A DNA stretch of 64,000 nt from Marinomonas ostreistagni (GTDB taxonomy: Bacteria; Pseudomonadota; Gammaproteobacteria; Pseudomonadales; Marinomonadaceae). Below the pieces are notes generated by a model. That model did not search any database. It was not told the DNA's origin and worked only from the letters and a program-made list of their open reading frames with translations. Positions within the stretch are counted from its first letter, which is position 1; every line of letters begins with the position of its first letter. The position numbers were made by a program, and so were the translations under genes. Positions 1 through 8,028 of the stretch are shown in pieces. The stretch covers positions 62,001-126,000 of the forward strand of contig NZ_JAEMUH010000001.1 of NCBI RefSeq assembly GCF_016461785.1. The letters are read 5' to 3'.

Positions 1-239
1 TCTCAATGATCATTTCGGATATCGAGATGCCTGAGATGGATGGTTATACCTTGACCACTGCTATTCGTAATGACAGTCGTTTACAGGATTTATTTATTCT
101 ATTGCACACCTCTCTAAGTGGCGTGTTTAACGAGGCAATGGTTAAGAAAGTAGGTGCTGATGGTTTCTTAGCTAAATTCCAGCCTGATGAATTAGCGCGT
201 ATTGCAATTGAGACTGTTGCAGCAACGGCGGAAGCTTAA
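1..239 (+). CDS. cheV: CheV-type chemotaxis coupling protein, C-terminal receiver domain (5' end outside window)
   Basis: Partial gene: the reading frame is open to the left edge and ends at TAA 237-239. The visible residues are the second half of a response-regulator receiver domain. The phosphoacceptor loop 'ISDIEMPEMDGY', the conserved 'LHTSLSG' strand with its Ser, and a 'GADGFLAKF' segment where receivers carry the conserved Lys are all readable. CheV proteins join an N-terminal CheW-like domain to such a receiver and couple receptors to CheA. The identity rests on the receiver together with the adjacent cheR and flgB operon, an order common in polar-flagellate gammaproteobacteria. The CheW half is not visible, so a different receiver protein cannot be fully excluded. 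Confidence 0.8.
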   Translation, partial: SMIISDIEMPEMDGYTLTTAIRNDSRLQDLFILLHTSLSGVFNEAMVKKVGADGFLAKFQPDELARIAIETVAATAEA

Positions 240-282
240 TTAATCTTGCTGTGTAAAGTTGAGGTCGCACTAAGGAGTGTCC

Positions 283-1116
283 ATGCTAAGTAGTTCTGGT
301 TCTATATCACCTCAAGGATATGATCGCTTTCGTAAATATCTTGAAAAAGAGAGTGGCATAGCTTTAAGTGATAATAAGCAGTACTTGGTAGCGAGTCGTT
401 TAGGGAAATTATTAGAGCGTGAAAATTGCTCTAAGCTTGAAGATCTAGTGAACCTGTTAGAGCGAGGTGGAAGAACGTCAAAACTGCGGGAAGAAGTGAT
501 TAATGCCATGACCACAAATGAAACGTTGTGGTTTAGGGACAGTCACCCTTTTAAAATTCTCAAAGAGATGATTCTCCCGCAAATGGATAAGCGTCCCATA
601 CGCATTTGGTCAGCAGCTTCTTCCACTGGCCAAGAACCATACTCTATCAGTATGATTCTAGAAGAGTTTAAACAATCAAAGCCTGGCTCGTTAAAAGCAG
701 GGGAAAGAATTGTTGCGACGGATATTTGTACTAATATTCTGCAGCATGCAAAGCAAGCTGAGTACGATAGTTTGGCAATTGCTCGAGGGCTAAGTCCAGA
801 CAATCAAAATCGATACTTTGATAAGCTGAGTACTACAGTATGGAAGGTAAAGCCCAATATTGCCTCTCGAGTTGAATTTAGGCATTTAAACCTAATCGAT
901 TCGTTTACAACACTTGGCAAATTTGACGTCATCTTTTGTAGAAATGTTCTGATTTATTTTACTGCAGAGACTAAATTAGACATTTTGAAGAGAATGCACG
1001 CAGCGCTTAATCCTGGTGGTTATTTATTTCTAGGTGGCTCTGAAGCCTTAAGTGGGCTTTCCTCTCTGTTTGATATCGTTCAATGTCATCCAGGTATTGT
1101 TTATAAAGCTAAATAA
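283..1116 (+). CDS. cheR: Chemotaxis protein methyltransferase CheR
   Basis: SAM-dependent methyltransferase that methylates glutamates of chemoreceptors, opposing CheB. The N-terminal helical CheR domain (about residues 1-75) is followed by the signature 'TTNETLWFRD', then 'WSAASSTGQEPYSI' for SAM binding and 'FDVIFCRNVLIYF' near the C terminus. Length (277 aa) matches the family. An in-frame GTG lies at 277, but the AAGGAG Shine-Dalgarno at 272-277 overlaps it, so the ATG at 283 with 5-nt spacing is the better start. It follows cheV by about 40 nt and is closed by a strong hairpin terminator, so cheV-cheR is probably its own unit upstream of the flgB operon. Confidence 0.93.
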   Translation: MLSSSGSISPQGYDRFRKYLEKESGIALSDNKQYLVASRLGKLLERENCSKLEDLVNLLERGGRTSKLREEVINAMTTNETLWFRDSHPFKILKEMILPQMDKRPIRIWSAASSTGQEPYSISMILEEFKQSKPGSLKAGERIVATDICTNILQHAKQAEYDSLAIARGLSPDNQNRYFDKLSTTVWKVKPNIASRVEFRHLNLIDSFTTLGKFDVIFCRNVLIYFTAETKLDILKRMHAALNPGGYLFLGGSEALSGLSSLFDIVQCHPGIVYKAK

Positions 1117-1139
1117 TACACTTTTTCAGGCTTTCTATA

Positions 1140-1173
1140 AAAACGGCAACTTCAAAAAGTTGCCGTTTTTTTT
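1140..1173 (+). terminator. Rho-independent terminator after cheR
   Basis: A perfect inverted repeat (AACGGCAACTT / AAGTTGCCGTT, 1142-1152 and 1157-1167) with a 4-nt loop is followed directly by a run of T. It separates cheR from the flgB promoter region. The 5' side also has an A-run, so it could work in both directions. Confidence 0.9.
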
Positions 1174-1239
1174 GTTGCCGCCTATTGCCGCCTTTCGCTT
1201 TCATTATTTATAAGTTATTGAAAAATATGAGTTATTTAT

Positions 1240-1256
1240 TTGGCACTAAGTTTGCT
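1240..1256 (+). promoter_or_regulatory. Sigma54 (RpoN) -24/-12 promoter of the flgBCDE operon
   Basis: TTGGCAC (1240-1246), five bases, then TTGCT (1252-1256). The invariant GG (1242-1243) and GC (1254-1255) are exactly 10 nt apart, as RpoN promoters require. It lies 42 nt upstream of the flgB ATG and just after the cheR terminator. Class III hook-basal-body operons of polar flagellates are typically RpoN/FlrC (FleR) driven. Confidence 0.85.
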
Positions 1257-1297
1257 TAGTAGAAGCTATAGTTAGAGTTCAATTGCTTTGGAGTGTT

Positions 1298-1693
1298 ATG
1301 GCGATTTCATTTAAAGACGCATTTGCAGGTCATGATCAGATGTTACTGTTTCGCACAGAAAGAGCATCTGTATTAGCAAATAATATCGCCAATGCAGACA
1401 CTCCAAATTACAAAGCTCGCGATATTTCATTCGAGGACATGTTGTCATCTGAAAGAGAGCGTATGACACTGTCAGGTTCGGATGATCAGCATATTCATGC
1501 AGAAAGCAGTTTGGCAACATCTGATGAGTTACTCTACAGAAATACTAGTCAACCTTCATTGGATGGCAATACCGTCGACATGCAGCGAGAGCAAGCTGAG
1601 TACGCACAAAACTCCTTGCAGTTTGACACCAGTTTTATGTTTCTAGATAGAAAAATTAGCGGCATGAAAAAAGCACTGACCGGAGGGCAATAA
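1298..1693 (+). CDS. flgB: Flagellar basal-body rod protein FlgB
   Basis: Proximal rod subunit of the periplasmic flagellar rod, exported by the flagellar type III apparatus and so lacking a signal peptide. The rod-family N-terminal motif 'LANNIANADTPNYKARDI' is at residues 28-45, and the C-terminal heptad-like segment ends the protein at 131 aa, normal for FlgB. The frame can be extended to a TTG at 1283, but GGAG at 1290-1293 sits four bases before the ATG at 1298, which I take as the start. First gene of the flgBCDE unit, two bases before flgC and downstream of a sigma54 promoter. Confidence 0.94.
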   Translation: MAISFKDAFAGHDQMLLFRTERASVLANNIANADTPNYKARDISFEDMLSSERERMTLSGSDDQHIHAESSLATSDELLYRNTSQPSLDGNTVDMQREQAEYAQNSLQFDTSFMFLDRKISGMKKALTGGQ

Positions 1694-1695
1694 TA

Positions 1696-2148
1696 ATGTC
1701 ATTAAGTAATATTTTCGCTATTTCTGGCTCTGCAATGAGTGCTCAGACTGTTCGCCTCAACACGGTGGCGAGTAATATTGCGAACGCTGACAGTGTCGCC
1801 AGTTCTGCTGACCAAACTTACCGTGCGCGCAAGCCTGTGTTTGAGCAAATGATGACTGATGCAATGCGTGAACGTGGCTGGAATGCTTCAGATGATTTAG
1901 CTGACGGTGTGTCTGGTATGGGAGTGCAGGTGGCAGGGATTGTTGAGTCTGATGCGCCGCTTCAGCCTCGTTACGAGCCAAATAGTCCGATGGCAAATGA
2001 AGAAGGCTATGTTTTCTATCCGAATGTGAATCCAGTAGAAGAAATGGCGGACATGATGTCGGCTTCACGTTCGTTCCAAACCAACGTTGAAATTATGAAT
2101 TCTGCTAAAACCATGATGCAGAAAATGTTGACCTTAGGTCAGTCCTAA
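1696..2148 (+). CDS. flgC: Flagellar basal-body rod protein FlgC
   Basis: Second proximal rod subunit. The N-terminal motif 'VRLNTVASNIANADS' and the C-terminal 'VEEMADMMSASRSFQTNVE' segment, followed by a helical tail, are diagnostic of FlgC. Length 150 aa is close to the usual 135-150. The Shine-Dalgarno GGAGG overlaps the end of flgB, so the two genes are probably translationally coupled. The stop is followed after 8 nt by flgD. Confidence 0.94.
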   Translation: MSLSNIFAISGSAMSAQTVRLNTVASNIANADSVASSADQTYRARKPVFEQMMTDAMRERGWNASDDLADGVSGMGVQVAGIVESDAPLQPRYEPNSPMANEEGYVFYPNVNPVEEMADMMSASRSFQTNVEIMNSAKTMMQKMLTLGQS

Positions 2149-2156
2149 GGGGGTGA

Positions 2157-2861
2157 ATGATGTCTGATATTTCTACCACTTCTGCACTATCAAGTCTGAT
2201 ATCCCAGTACGGTACAGATGAGGCTAAGGCAAGTTCTGGTATTACTACCACTACTAGTACTGAAAGCTCTGATGGTTTAGCGGATCAAGATGTCTTTTTG
2301 CAGCTTTATATTGAGCAGTTAAAGAATCAAGATCCTACAGAGCCTCAAGATACCGGTGATATGGTCTCACAAATGGCTCAATTCAGTTCGTTAGAGCGTT
2401 TGACAGCAATGGCAACAGAGATGTCTTCGATGACTGAGGCTCTGATGTCTAACCAAGCGTTAACGGCCTCAACTCTCGTTGGCAAGTCGGTTTATGTTGA
2501 TGGGGAGTCGGCGACTGTGACGGATGGTAGCTCAGTATCCATCAAAACGTCATTTCCAGATGATGCCCAAACAACGACTTTAAACATCTTAGATTCCAGT
2601 GGTGAGGTCGTTAAGTCGGTCACGCTTACGGATGAAAGTTATACATGGGATGGTACGGATGATGACGGTAATGTTGTTGAAAATGGTGAATATACATTTA
2701 GTGTGACTTCACGCAATGCAGATGGTGAAGTAACAGAGTTAAGTACTCAGGTTCCAGCTAGAATTAATAGTGTCACTATTAATGGTTCAGATGGAACAAC
2801 TTTGAATGTTCAAGGTTACGGCAGTTTAGCACTTAGTGACGAGATTGAAATCGTCAGTTAG
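2157..2861 (+). CDS. flgD: Flagellar hook capping protein FlgD
   Basis: Hook cap (scaffold) that allows polymerisation of FlgE and is replaced by FlgK when the hook is complete. The N-terminal 'DQDVFLQLYIEQLKNQDPTEPQD' region (residues ~42-64) and 'MAQFSSLERL' are the classic FlgD signature. The middle of the protein carries the FLG_D immunoglobulin-like/tudor region with 'YTWDGTDDDGNVVENGEYTF'. Length 234 aa is typical. The start has two tandem ATGs (2157 and 2160) behind a GGGGGTGA ribosome site, so the first residue is uncertain by one codon. Confidence 0.93.
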   Translation: MMSDISTTSALSSLISQYGTDEAKASSGITTTTSTESSDGLADQDVFLQLYIEQLKNQDPTEPQDTGDMVSQMAQFSSLERLTAMATEMSSMTEALMSNQALTASTLVGKSVYVDGESATVTDGSSVSIKTSFPDDAQTTTLNILDSSGEVVKSVTLTDESYTWDGTDDDGNVVENGEYTFSVTSRNADGEVTELSTQVPARINSVTINGSDGTTLNVQGYGSLALSDEIEIVS

Positions 2862-2875
2862 CGGAGGAAATTAAA

Positions 2876-4558
2876 ATGGGTTTTAATACAGCACTTTCAG
2901 GTATAAAAGCGTCCGCTGACTATCTCAGCACTACGGGTAATAATATTGCAAACTCTGACACAACGGGTTTTAAGAAGTCTCGAGTTGAGTTTGGAGACCT
3001 TTACAGTAGTAGTGTTATTGGAGCTGGTAGTAACAACACTATCGGTAGCGGCGTGAGCGTCAATAACATTGCTCAAGAGTTCTCAGCAGGTAACATTTCG
3101 TACACAGATAACAACTTGGACTTAGCTGTAGATGGAAGTGGTTTCTTTGTTCTGGATGTTGGTGGTACTCAAGCATATACGCGTGCTGGTGACTTTAAGC
3201 TGGATGAAGAGGGTTATTTAGTCACCAATGATGGTGCTTATGTTCAAGGTTATAATGCAGTAAATGGCGTGATTGGCGGTAGTCTTGAAGACTTAGTTGT
3301 GCCAACAGAGCGTATTGCCCCTGAAGCAAGTACAGAAGTTACTATTGAGACGAACTTGGATTCGCGAGCAGATGATGTGCCTCCCTATATCGCATCTTCT
3401 TTTGATCCAAGTGATCCTGACACATACACATTTACTCAGACGCAAAACGTTGCTGACAGTGGTGGTGTTCAGCATGCAGTAACGTACTACTACGCAAAAT
3501 CAGAGACGGCTAATACGTATCAAGTCTATGTCACTGTTGATGGTGAGCAGACTGATTCCACTGGCGCTGATTGGATGGCTGAAACCTATGTCACGTTTGA
3601 TGATGCTGATGGTAGTATTTCAGGTACAGCATTTTCACCAATTTATAGTGGTACGACTGAACCTGTGAGTGGTGATATTGTGGCGCCAGGTTCTTCTGCT
3701 GGCTTTAGTATCGCAGGGACATTTGCCAGCGGTGCAACTGTTGCTGATACGTTGGCTTCAACTGGGTTTACAACGCCTGATAACTTTGCTCGTCAATCGT
3801 TTGATCCAACTGACCCTGAGACTTACACCTATGGTAATACCAACACTGTTTATGATTCCTTGGGTGAGACTCATACTATTGGTTATTATTTCATCAAGCA
3901 AGGCGAAGACAATGTATGGGAAATGAAGGTTACTGTCGATGGGGAGTCTACCTATACTGACCCAACGACAGGTACGGAAGTGCCATATTTAACTGAGGAC
4001 ACAGTTGTTCAGTTTGATAACCAAGGTAACATCACGGGTACTTACATTGGTTATTCTCCTTATGCTGTGTCGAGTCCAACCCAGCTAAGTATCACTGGTT
4101 GGGACCCAACTGATGCGTTTGCAGAATTGGAGATTGACCTTGGAAGTTCTACCCAATACGCATTATCTAGTTCCGATACATTTAGCCAAGATGGTTATGC
4201 GGCTGGTGAGCTGCAAGGCGTGAGTTTTGATGAAGACGGTTTCTTGACCGCGACTTATACCAATCAGCAAACTGCGGTGCTTGGACAGATAGCATTGGCC
4301 AACTTTGATAACGTGGATGGACTGACGCCTGCTGGCGATACGGCTTGGGTGGCAAGCTCTGACTCAGGGGCGGCAAATGTCGGCAAGCCTAATACAGGTA
4401 CCTTTGGTAGCATTCAAGGTGGGGCCTTAGAAGAGTCTAACGTGGATATTACCGAAGAGCTTGTGGCTCTGATTGAGGCGCAGCGTAATTATCAAGCTAA
4501 CTCTAAGACTTTAGAGACCGAAAACACTGTAACACAGACGATAATCAACCTTGGTTAA
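2876..4558 (+). CDS. flgE: Flagellar hook protein FlgE (long form)
   Basis: Structural subunit of the flagellar hook. N-terminal 'TTGNNIANSDTTGFKKSR' is the rod/hook assembly motif, and the C terminus ends with 'ALEESNVDITEELVALIEAQ' and a helical tail for the D0 domain. At 560 aa it is well above the ~400 aa of enterobacterial FlgE. The extra length sits in the central, surface-exposed domains, as is usual in marine gammaproteobacteria. Two internal stretches resemble each other ('FDPSDPDTYTFTQTQNV...' near residue 170 and 'FDPTDPETYTYGNTNTV...' near 307), suggesting a duplicated domain. Good GGAGG ribosome site. Followed by a strong terminator. Confidence 0.94.
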   Translation: MGFNTALSGIKASADYLSTTGNNIANSDTTGFKKSRVEFGDLYSSSVIGAGSNNTIGSGVSVNNIAQEFSAGNISYTDNNLDLAVDGSGFFVLDVGGTQAYTRAGDFKLDEEGYLVTNDGAYVQGYNAVNGVIGGSLEDLVVPTERIAPEASTEVTIETNLDSRADDVPPYIASSFDPSDPDTYTFTQTQNVADSGGVQHAVTYYYAKSETANTYQVYVTVDGEQTDSTGADWMAETYVTFDDADGSISGTAFSPIYSGTTEPVSGDIVAPGSSAGFSIAGTFASGATVADTLASTGFTTPDNFARQSFDPTDPETYTYGNTNTVYDSLGETHTIGYYFIKQGEDNVWEMKVTVDGESTYTDPTTGTEVPYLTEDTVVQFDNQGNITGTYIGYSPYAVSSPTQLSITGWDPTDAFAELEIDLGSSTQYALSSSDTFSQDGYAAGELQGVSFDEDGFLTATYTNQQTAVLGQIALANFDNVDGLTPAGDTAWVASSDSGAANVGKPNTGTFGSIQGGALEESNVDITEELVALIEAQRNYQANSKTLETENTVTQTIINLG

Positions 4559-4575
4559 CGTTAGTTGGTAAAGAT

Positions 4576-4606
4576 AAAAGCCCAGCGCATGCTGGGCTTT
4601 TTTTTG
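4576..4606 (+). terminator. Rho-independent terminator after flgE
   Basis: AAAGCCCAGC, a GCAT loop and GCTGGGCTTT form a perfect 10-bp stem (4577-4600) followed by eight T. It ends the flgBCDE transcript before the flgF promoter region. Confidence 0.93.
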
Positions 4607-4629
4607 CCTTGAGTTTGAAGCTTTTGAAG

Positions 4630-4646
4630 TTGGCACACTATTTGTT
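4630..4646 (+). promoter_or_regulatory. Probable sigma54-type promoter of flgF operon
   Basis: TTGGCAC (4630-4636), five bases, then TTGTT (4642-4646). The -24 element is perfect and the spacing is correct, but the -12 dinucleotide reads GT instead of GC. It lies 39 nt upstream of flgF and after the flgE terminator, where a promoter is needed. Confidence 0.6.
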
Positions 4647-4684
4647 AATGATAGTTAGAAATGAGTTTTTAAGTAGAGGTCAAA

Positions 4685-5425
4685 ATGGATAGAGCGCTGT
4701 ATTTAGCAATGAGTGGTGGCACTCAAGTTATGAATGCTCAAGCCATTCATGCAAACAACTTGGCAAATGTTTCGACGACAGGTTTTAGAGCTGATTTTGA
4801 ACAAGCTCGCTCAATGCAGGTGAATGGTGATTACTATCCATCCCGTGTCTATGCCATGACTGAAAATCCAGGCACAAATTTTGAAATGGGGCCTCTACAG
4901 CAAACTGGCCGTTCAATGGATGTTGCGGTACAAGAGAATGGTTTTATTACAGCTTTGGATGCAAGCGGGCAGGAAGTCTACACAAGAGCTGGTGATTTAC
5001 AGTTGACGGTCTCTGGGCAATTGGTAACGGGTACAGGGTTGCCTGTTGTTGGTATGACTGGGCCGATATTTTTACCACCTCTGGATGATTTGAGTATCAG
5101 TGAAGATGGTACGATTTCAATTATCCCGCAAGGCGGTGATGGTACCCAAATTACTGCATTAAATAGGATTAAACTGGTTTCGGCGGAACCGGAGTCTCTT
5201 ACTAAAGGTGAGGATGGCTTGATTCGCACTAAAGACGGCCAAATGCTCCTTGCAGATAATAATGTTCAAGTTATGTCCGGTTTCCTTGAGAGTAGCAATG
5301 TGAATGCCGTCGAAGAGATGACGAATATTATGGAGTTGTCTCGACGCTTTGAAATGAATATCAAGGTTATGAACACTGTGCGTGAAAATGAAAACGCATC
5401 AGCACGAATTCTAGAAAGTAACTAA
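4685..5425 (+). CDS. flgF: Flagellar basal-body rod protein FlgF
   Basis: Minor distal rod/adaptor subunit. N-terminal 'HANNLANVSTTGFRADF' is the rod motif. 'GRSMDVAVQENGFITALDA' is typical of FlgF/FlgG. The C terminus has 'SGFLESSNVNAVEEMTNIM' and a helical tail. Length 246 aa fits FlgF (about 250) and is shorter than FlgG. First gene of the second flagellar transcript (flgFGHIJ), 29 nt ahead of flgG. Confidence 0.93.
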   Translation: MDRALYLAMSGGTQVMNAQAIHANNLANVSTTGFRADFEQARSMQVNGDYYPSRVYAMTENPGTNFEMGPLQQTGRSMDVAVQENGFITALDASGQEVYTRAGDLQLTVSGQLVTGTGLPVVGMTGPIFLPPLDDLSISEDGTISIIPQGGDGTQITALNRIKLVSAEPESLTKGEDGLIRTKDGQMLLADNNVQVMSGFLESSNVNAVEEMTNIMELSRRFEMNIKVMNTVRENENASARILESN

Positions 5426-5453
5426 TCGAATCAGTAGAGATTAGGAGAAGATT

Positions 5454-6239
5454 ATGCATTCAGCACTATGGGTTGCTAAAACAGGTTTGTCAGCAATGGA
5501 TCGACAGCTTTCGGTCATTTCTAACAACTTGGCAAACGTTTCAACCACTGCCTTTAAGAAAGATAGGGCAGTATTTGAAAACTTAATGTACAAAACATTG
5601 AGAGCTCCGGGTGGTTTGTCTGCTCAGAATACAGAGTTGCCTTCTGGTCTTCAGTTAGGGGCGGGTGTTCGTGTGACGGGGACTCAAAAAAACTTTGAGG
5701 AAGGCGATTATAATGTCACGGATAGACAGCTTGATGTGGCCATCCAAGGTGGTGGATTTTTTCAAGTTATACAGCCAGATGGCACGACGGCTTATACTCG
5801 TGATGGCCAGTTTCAGCTTAACAGTAATGGCGATTTGGTGGACTCAAGTGGTTTGCTCATTGAGCCAGGCATCACTATTGATTCCGATGTTGTTGAAATC
5901 ACAATTGGCGAAGACGGTGTTGTATCTGTTTTAAGAGCAGGTGAGACCGATACTGAAGAAGTTGGAGCGTTGACGATTGCCAACTTTATTAACCCAACGG
6001 GTCTAAACTTCCTGGGCAGTAATTTGTATCAGGAGACAACGGCCAGTGGCGCGCCCATTGTTGGGGTGCCAGGGCAAGATGGCTTGGGAACTTTGAGTCA
6101 AGGGATGTTAGAGTCTTCAAATGTTAACTCCATCGAAGAATTGGTTAATATGATTACCACTCAGCGTGCGTATGAGATGAACTCAAAAGTGATCTCGGCT
6201 GCGGATGGTATGTTGAGCTTCGTCAATCAGCAATTATAA
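5454..6239 (+). CDS. flgG: Flagellar distal rod protein FlgG
   Basis: Main subunit of the distal rod that spans the peptidoglycan and periplasm inside the P and L rings. 'VISNNLANVSTTAFKKDRAVF' at the N terminus, 'YNVTDRQLDVAIQGGGFFQV' and the C-terminal 'GMLESSNVNSIEELVNMITTQR' are near-consensus for FlgG. Length 261 aa matches the family. AGGAGA ribosome site 5 nt upstream of the ATG. The flgH start follows 12 nt after the stop. Confidence 0.95.
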   Translation: MHSALWVAKTGLSAMDRQLSVISNNLANVSTTAFKKDRAVFENLMYKTLRAPGGLSAQNTELPSGLQLGAGVRVTGTQKNFEEGDYNVTDRQLDVAIQGGGFFQVIQPDGTTAYTRDGQFQLNSNGDLVDSSGLLIEPGITIDSDVVEITIGEDGVVSVLRAGETDTEEVGALTIANFINPTGLNFLGSNLYQETTASGAPIVGVPGQDGLGTLSQGMLESSNVNSIEELVNMITTQRAYEMNSKVISAADGMLSFVNQQL

Positions 6240-6251
6240 AGAGCTTTTCTT

Positions 6252-6911
6252 ATGCGTTTTTTGCTTGCTTGTGTTCCATTGATATTGGTTGGGTGTGCGG
6301 CGGTTGAGCCGGCCCCTGTTTCTGATGACCCATATTATGCACCTGTGATTCAACCATCGGTTCAGTACTCTCAAAATAGTAGCGGTGGGATTTATCAAGC
6401 AGGCATGGGGGATGTGTTCTTTGGTGATAAGAAAGCTCGTCAAATTGGTGATATTTTGACAGTAAATTTATCTGAGAGTACGAGTTCTACAAAATCTAAT
6501 GCTGCTTCTGTGTCTAAGTCCTCTTCGGCTACGATTGAGAATCCTACGATTTTGGGTATTCCGGTTGGTTTAGATACCAGTTTGCCTGGTATGAATAGTG
6601 ACTTCTCTGGCAATGCAAATGCCAACCAAAGTAATAGCTTGACGGGCAGTATTACGGTGACAGTTTATGAGGTGTATCCAAATGGCTTGCTAGCAGTTCG
6701 AGGTGAGAAATGGATTACATTAAACCGTGGTCAGGAGTATATTCGTTTGTCAGGATTGGTGCGTGAAGCAGACATAAGCTCAGATAATACAGTTGAGTCA
6801 ACACGACTTGCTGATGCAAGAATAGCGTATTCAGGCACTGGAGAGCTGGCTTCAGGTAGCGAACAAGGCTGGCTGACTCGAGCACTAAACACCAGCTGGT
6901 GGCCATTTTAA
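6252..6911 (+). CDS. flgH: Flagellar L-ring lipoprotein FlgH
   Basis: Outer-membrane lipoprotein forming the L ring around the rod. A short lipoprotein signal peptide ends in the lipobox 'LVGC', with Cys15 as the acylation site. The mature part has the family signature 'RQIGDILTVNLSESTSSTKSN' and 'NGLLAVRGEKWITLNRGQEYIRLSG'. The C terminus is rich in small residues with 'NTSWWPF' at the end. Length 219 aa is typical. Cotranscribed with flgG and flgI. Confidence 0.95.
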   Translation: MRFLLACVPLILVGCAAVEPAPVSDDPYYAPVIQPSVQYSQNSSGGIYQAGMGDVFFGDKKARQIGDILTVNLSESTSSTKSNAASVSKSSSATIENPTILGIPVGLDTSLPGMNSDFSGNANANQSNSLTGSITVTVYEVYPNGLLAVRGEKWITLNRGQEYIRLSGLVREADISSDNTVESTRLADARIAYSGTGELASGSEQGWLTRALNTSWWPF

Positions 6912-6929
6912 TTAGTAGGTTCTTAGTTT

Positions 6930-8006
6930 ATGAAAGCCTTGATTTTCTCGCTTTGTATGTTTGCTTTAGTTGGACAAGTTTCTGCTGAGCGATTAAAGGA
7001 TATTGCGAGTGTTGAAGGTGTACGAGACAACCAGCTATTTGGCTATGGCCTAGTCATTGGTTTAAATGGTACGGGCGACGATACAGATTTCACTAACCAG
7101 AGTTTTATCAGTATGTTGAATCAGTTTGGCATTAATTTGCCAGATGGTGCCAGTACTGATGCGGATAATGTGGCAGCTGTTTCCTTGACAGCAACATTGC
7201 CTCCTTTTTCAAAACCGGGTCAAACGATCGATGTGACGGTTTCTTCATTAGGCAATGCGAGTAGCTTGCAAGGCGGCACTTTGTTGTTGTCTGCTCTGAA
7301 AGGTGCTGATGGGCAGGTATACGCCATTGCGCAAGGTAACTTAGTTATAGGTGGGTTAGGTGCCGGGGGAATTGATGGGTCTCGGCAGTCGATTGCGACA
7401 CCAACGGTTGCTAGAATCCCAAATGGTGCAAGTGTTGAGAAGGCTGTAGCGAACAGTTTTAACCGAGGCGATACACTCACTTTCAATTTAAACCGACCTG
7501 ATTTTACAACAGCAAAGCAGGTGGCAGATAAAATTAATAGTTTACTTGGGCCTGGCGTTGCACAATCTCTGGATGCGACCTCTATTCGGGTGACGGCACC
7601 GCGAGATCCTTCCCAGCGAGTGACGTTTCTCTCAATTTTAGAAAATCTTGATGTGGAGTTGGGACGAGAGCGAGCAAAAATAGTTGTGAATTCTCGAACT
7701 GGTACGATTATCATTGGGCAAGATGTGACGGTTTCACCTGCTGCCGTTACACACGGAAGCTTAACTGTAACCATCAATGCGAGCCCTGACGGGGCTTTTC
7801 CAGGAGCAGGTCAAGATCTAGCACCGCGTCAAGAGATTGAAACGGATGAAGATAGTGGTCATATGTTTGTGTTCAGTCAAGGTGCCTCCCTTAATGATAT
7901 TGTGCGTGCAGTTAATCAAGTTGGCGCTGCCCCTGGTGATGTAATGGCTATTTTGGAAGGACTAAAACAAGCTGGCGCACTGAATGCTGACTTAGTCGTC
8001 ATTTGA
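6930..8006 (+). CDS. flgI: Flagellar P-ring protein FlgI
   Basis: Periplasmic protein forming the P ring in the peptidoglycan layer. An N-terminal Sec signal peptide is visible (about residues 1-19, ending 'GQVSA'). The mature N terminus '[20 protein letters not shown]' and later '[12 protein letters not shown]' and '[19 protein letters not shown]' are highly characteristic. The end has '[17 protein letters not shown]'-like sequence ('[19 protein letters not shown]'). Length 358 aa is as expected. An antisense open frame at 7220-7777 is a shadow. Confidence 0.96.
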   Translation: MKALIFSLCMFALVGQVSAERLKDIASVEGVRDNQLFGYGLVIGLNGTGDDTDFTNQSFISMLNQFGINLPDGASTDADNVAAVSLTATLPPFSKPGQTIDVTVSSLGNASSLQGGTLLLSALKGADGQVYAIAQGNLVIGGLGAGGIDGSRQSIATPTVARIPNGASVEKAVANSFNRGDTLTFNLNRPDFTTAKQVADKINSLLGPGVAQSLDATSIRVTAPRDPSQRVTFLSILENLDVELGRERAKIVVNSRTGTIIIGQDVTVSPAAVTHGSLTVTINASPDGAFPGAGQDLAPRQEIETDEDSGHMFVFSQGASLNDIVRAVNQVGAAPGDVMAILEGLKQAGALNADLVVI

Positions 8007-8028
8007 TTTATGTTTACGGGAGGTTAAT

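Noticed and set aside
277-285. GTG 277 as cheR start
   Set aside because: It overlaps the Shine-Dalgarno sequence; ATG 283 has proper spacing.
7220-7777. 185-aa open frame antisense to flgI
   Set aside because: Shadow of a well-supported P-ring gene; no ribosome site, no recognisable domain.
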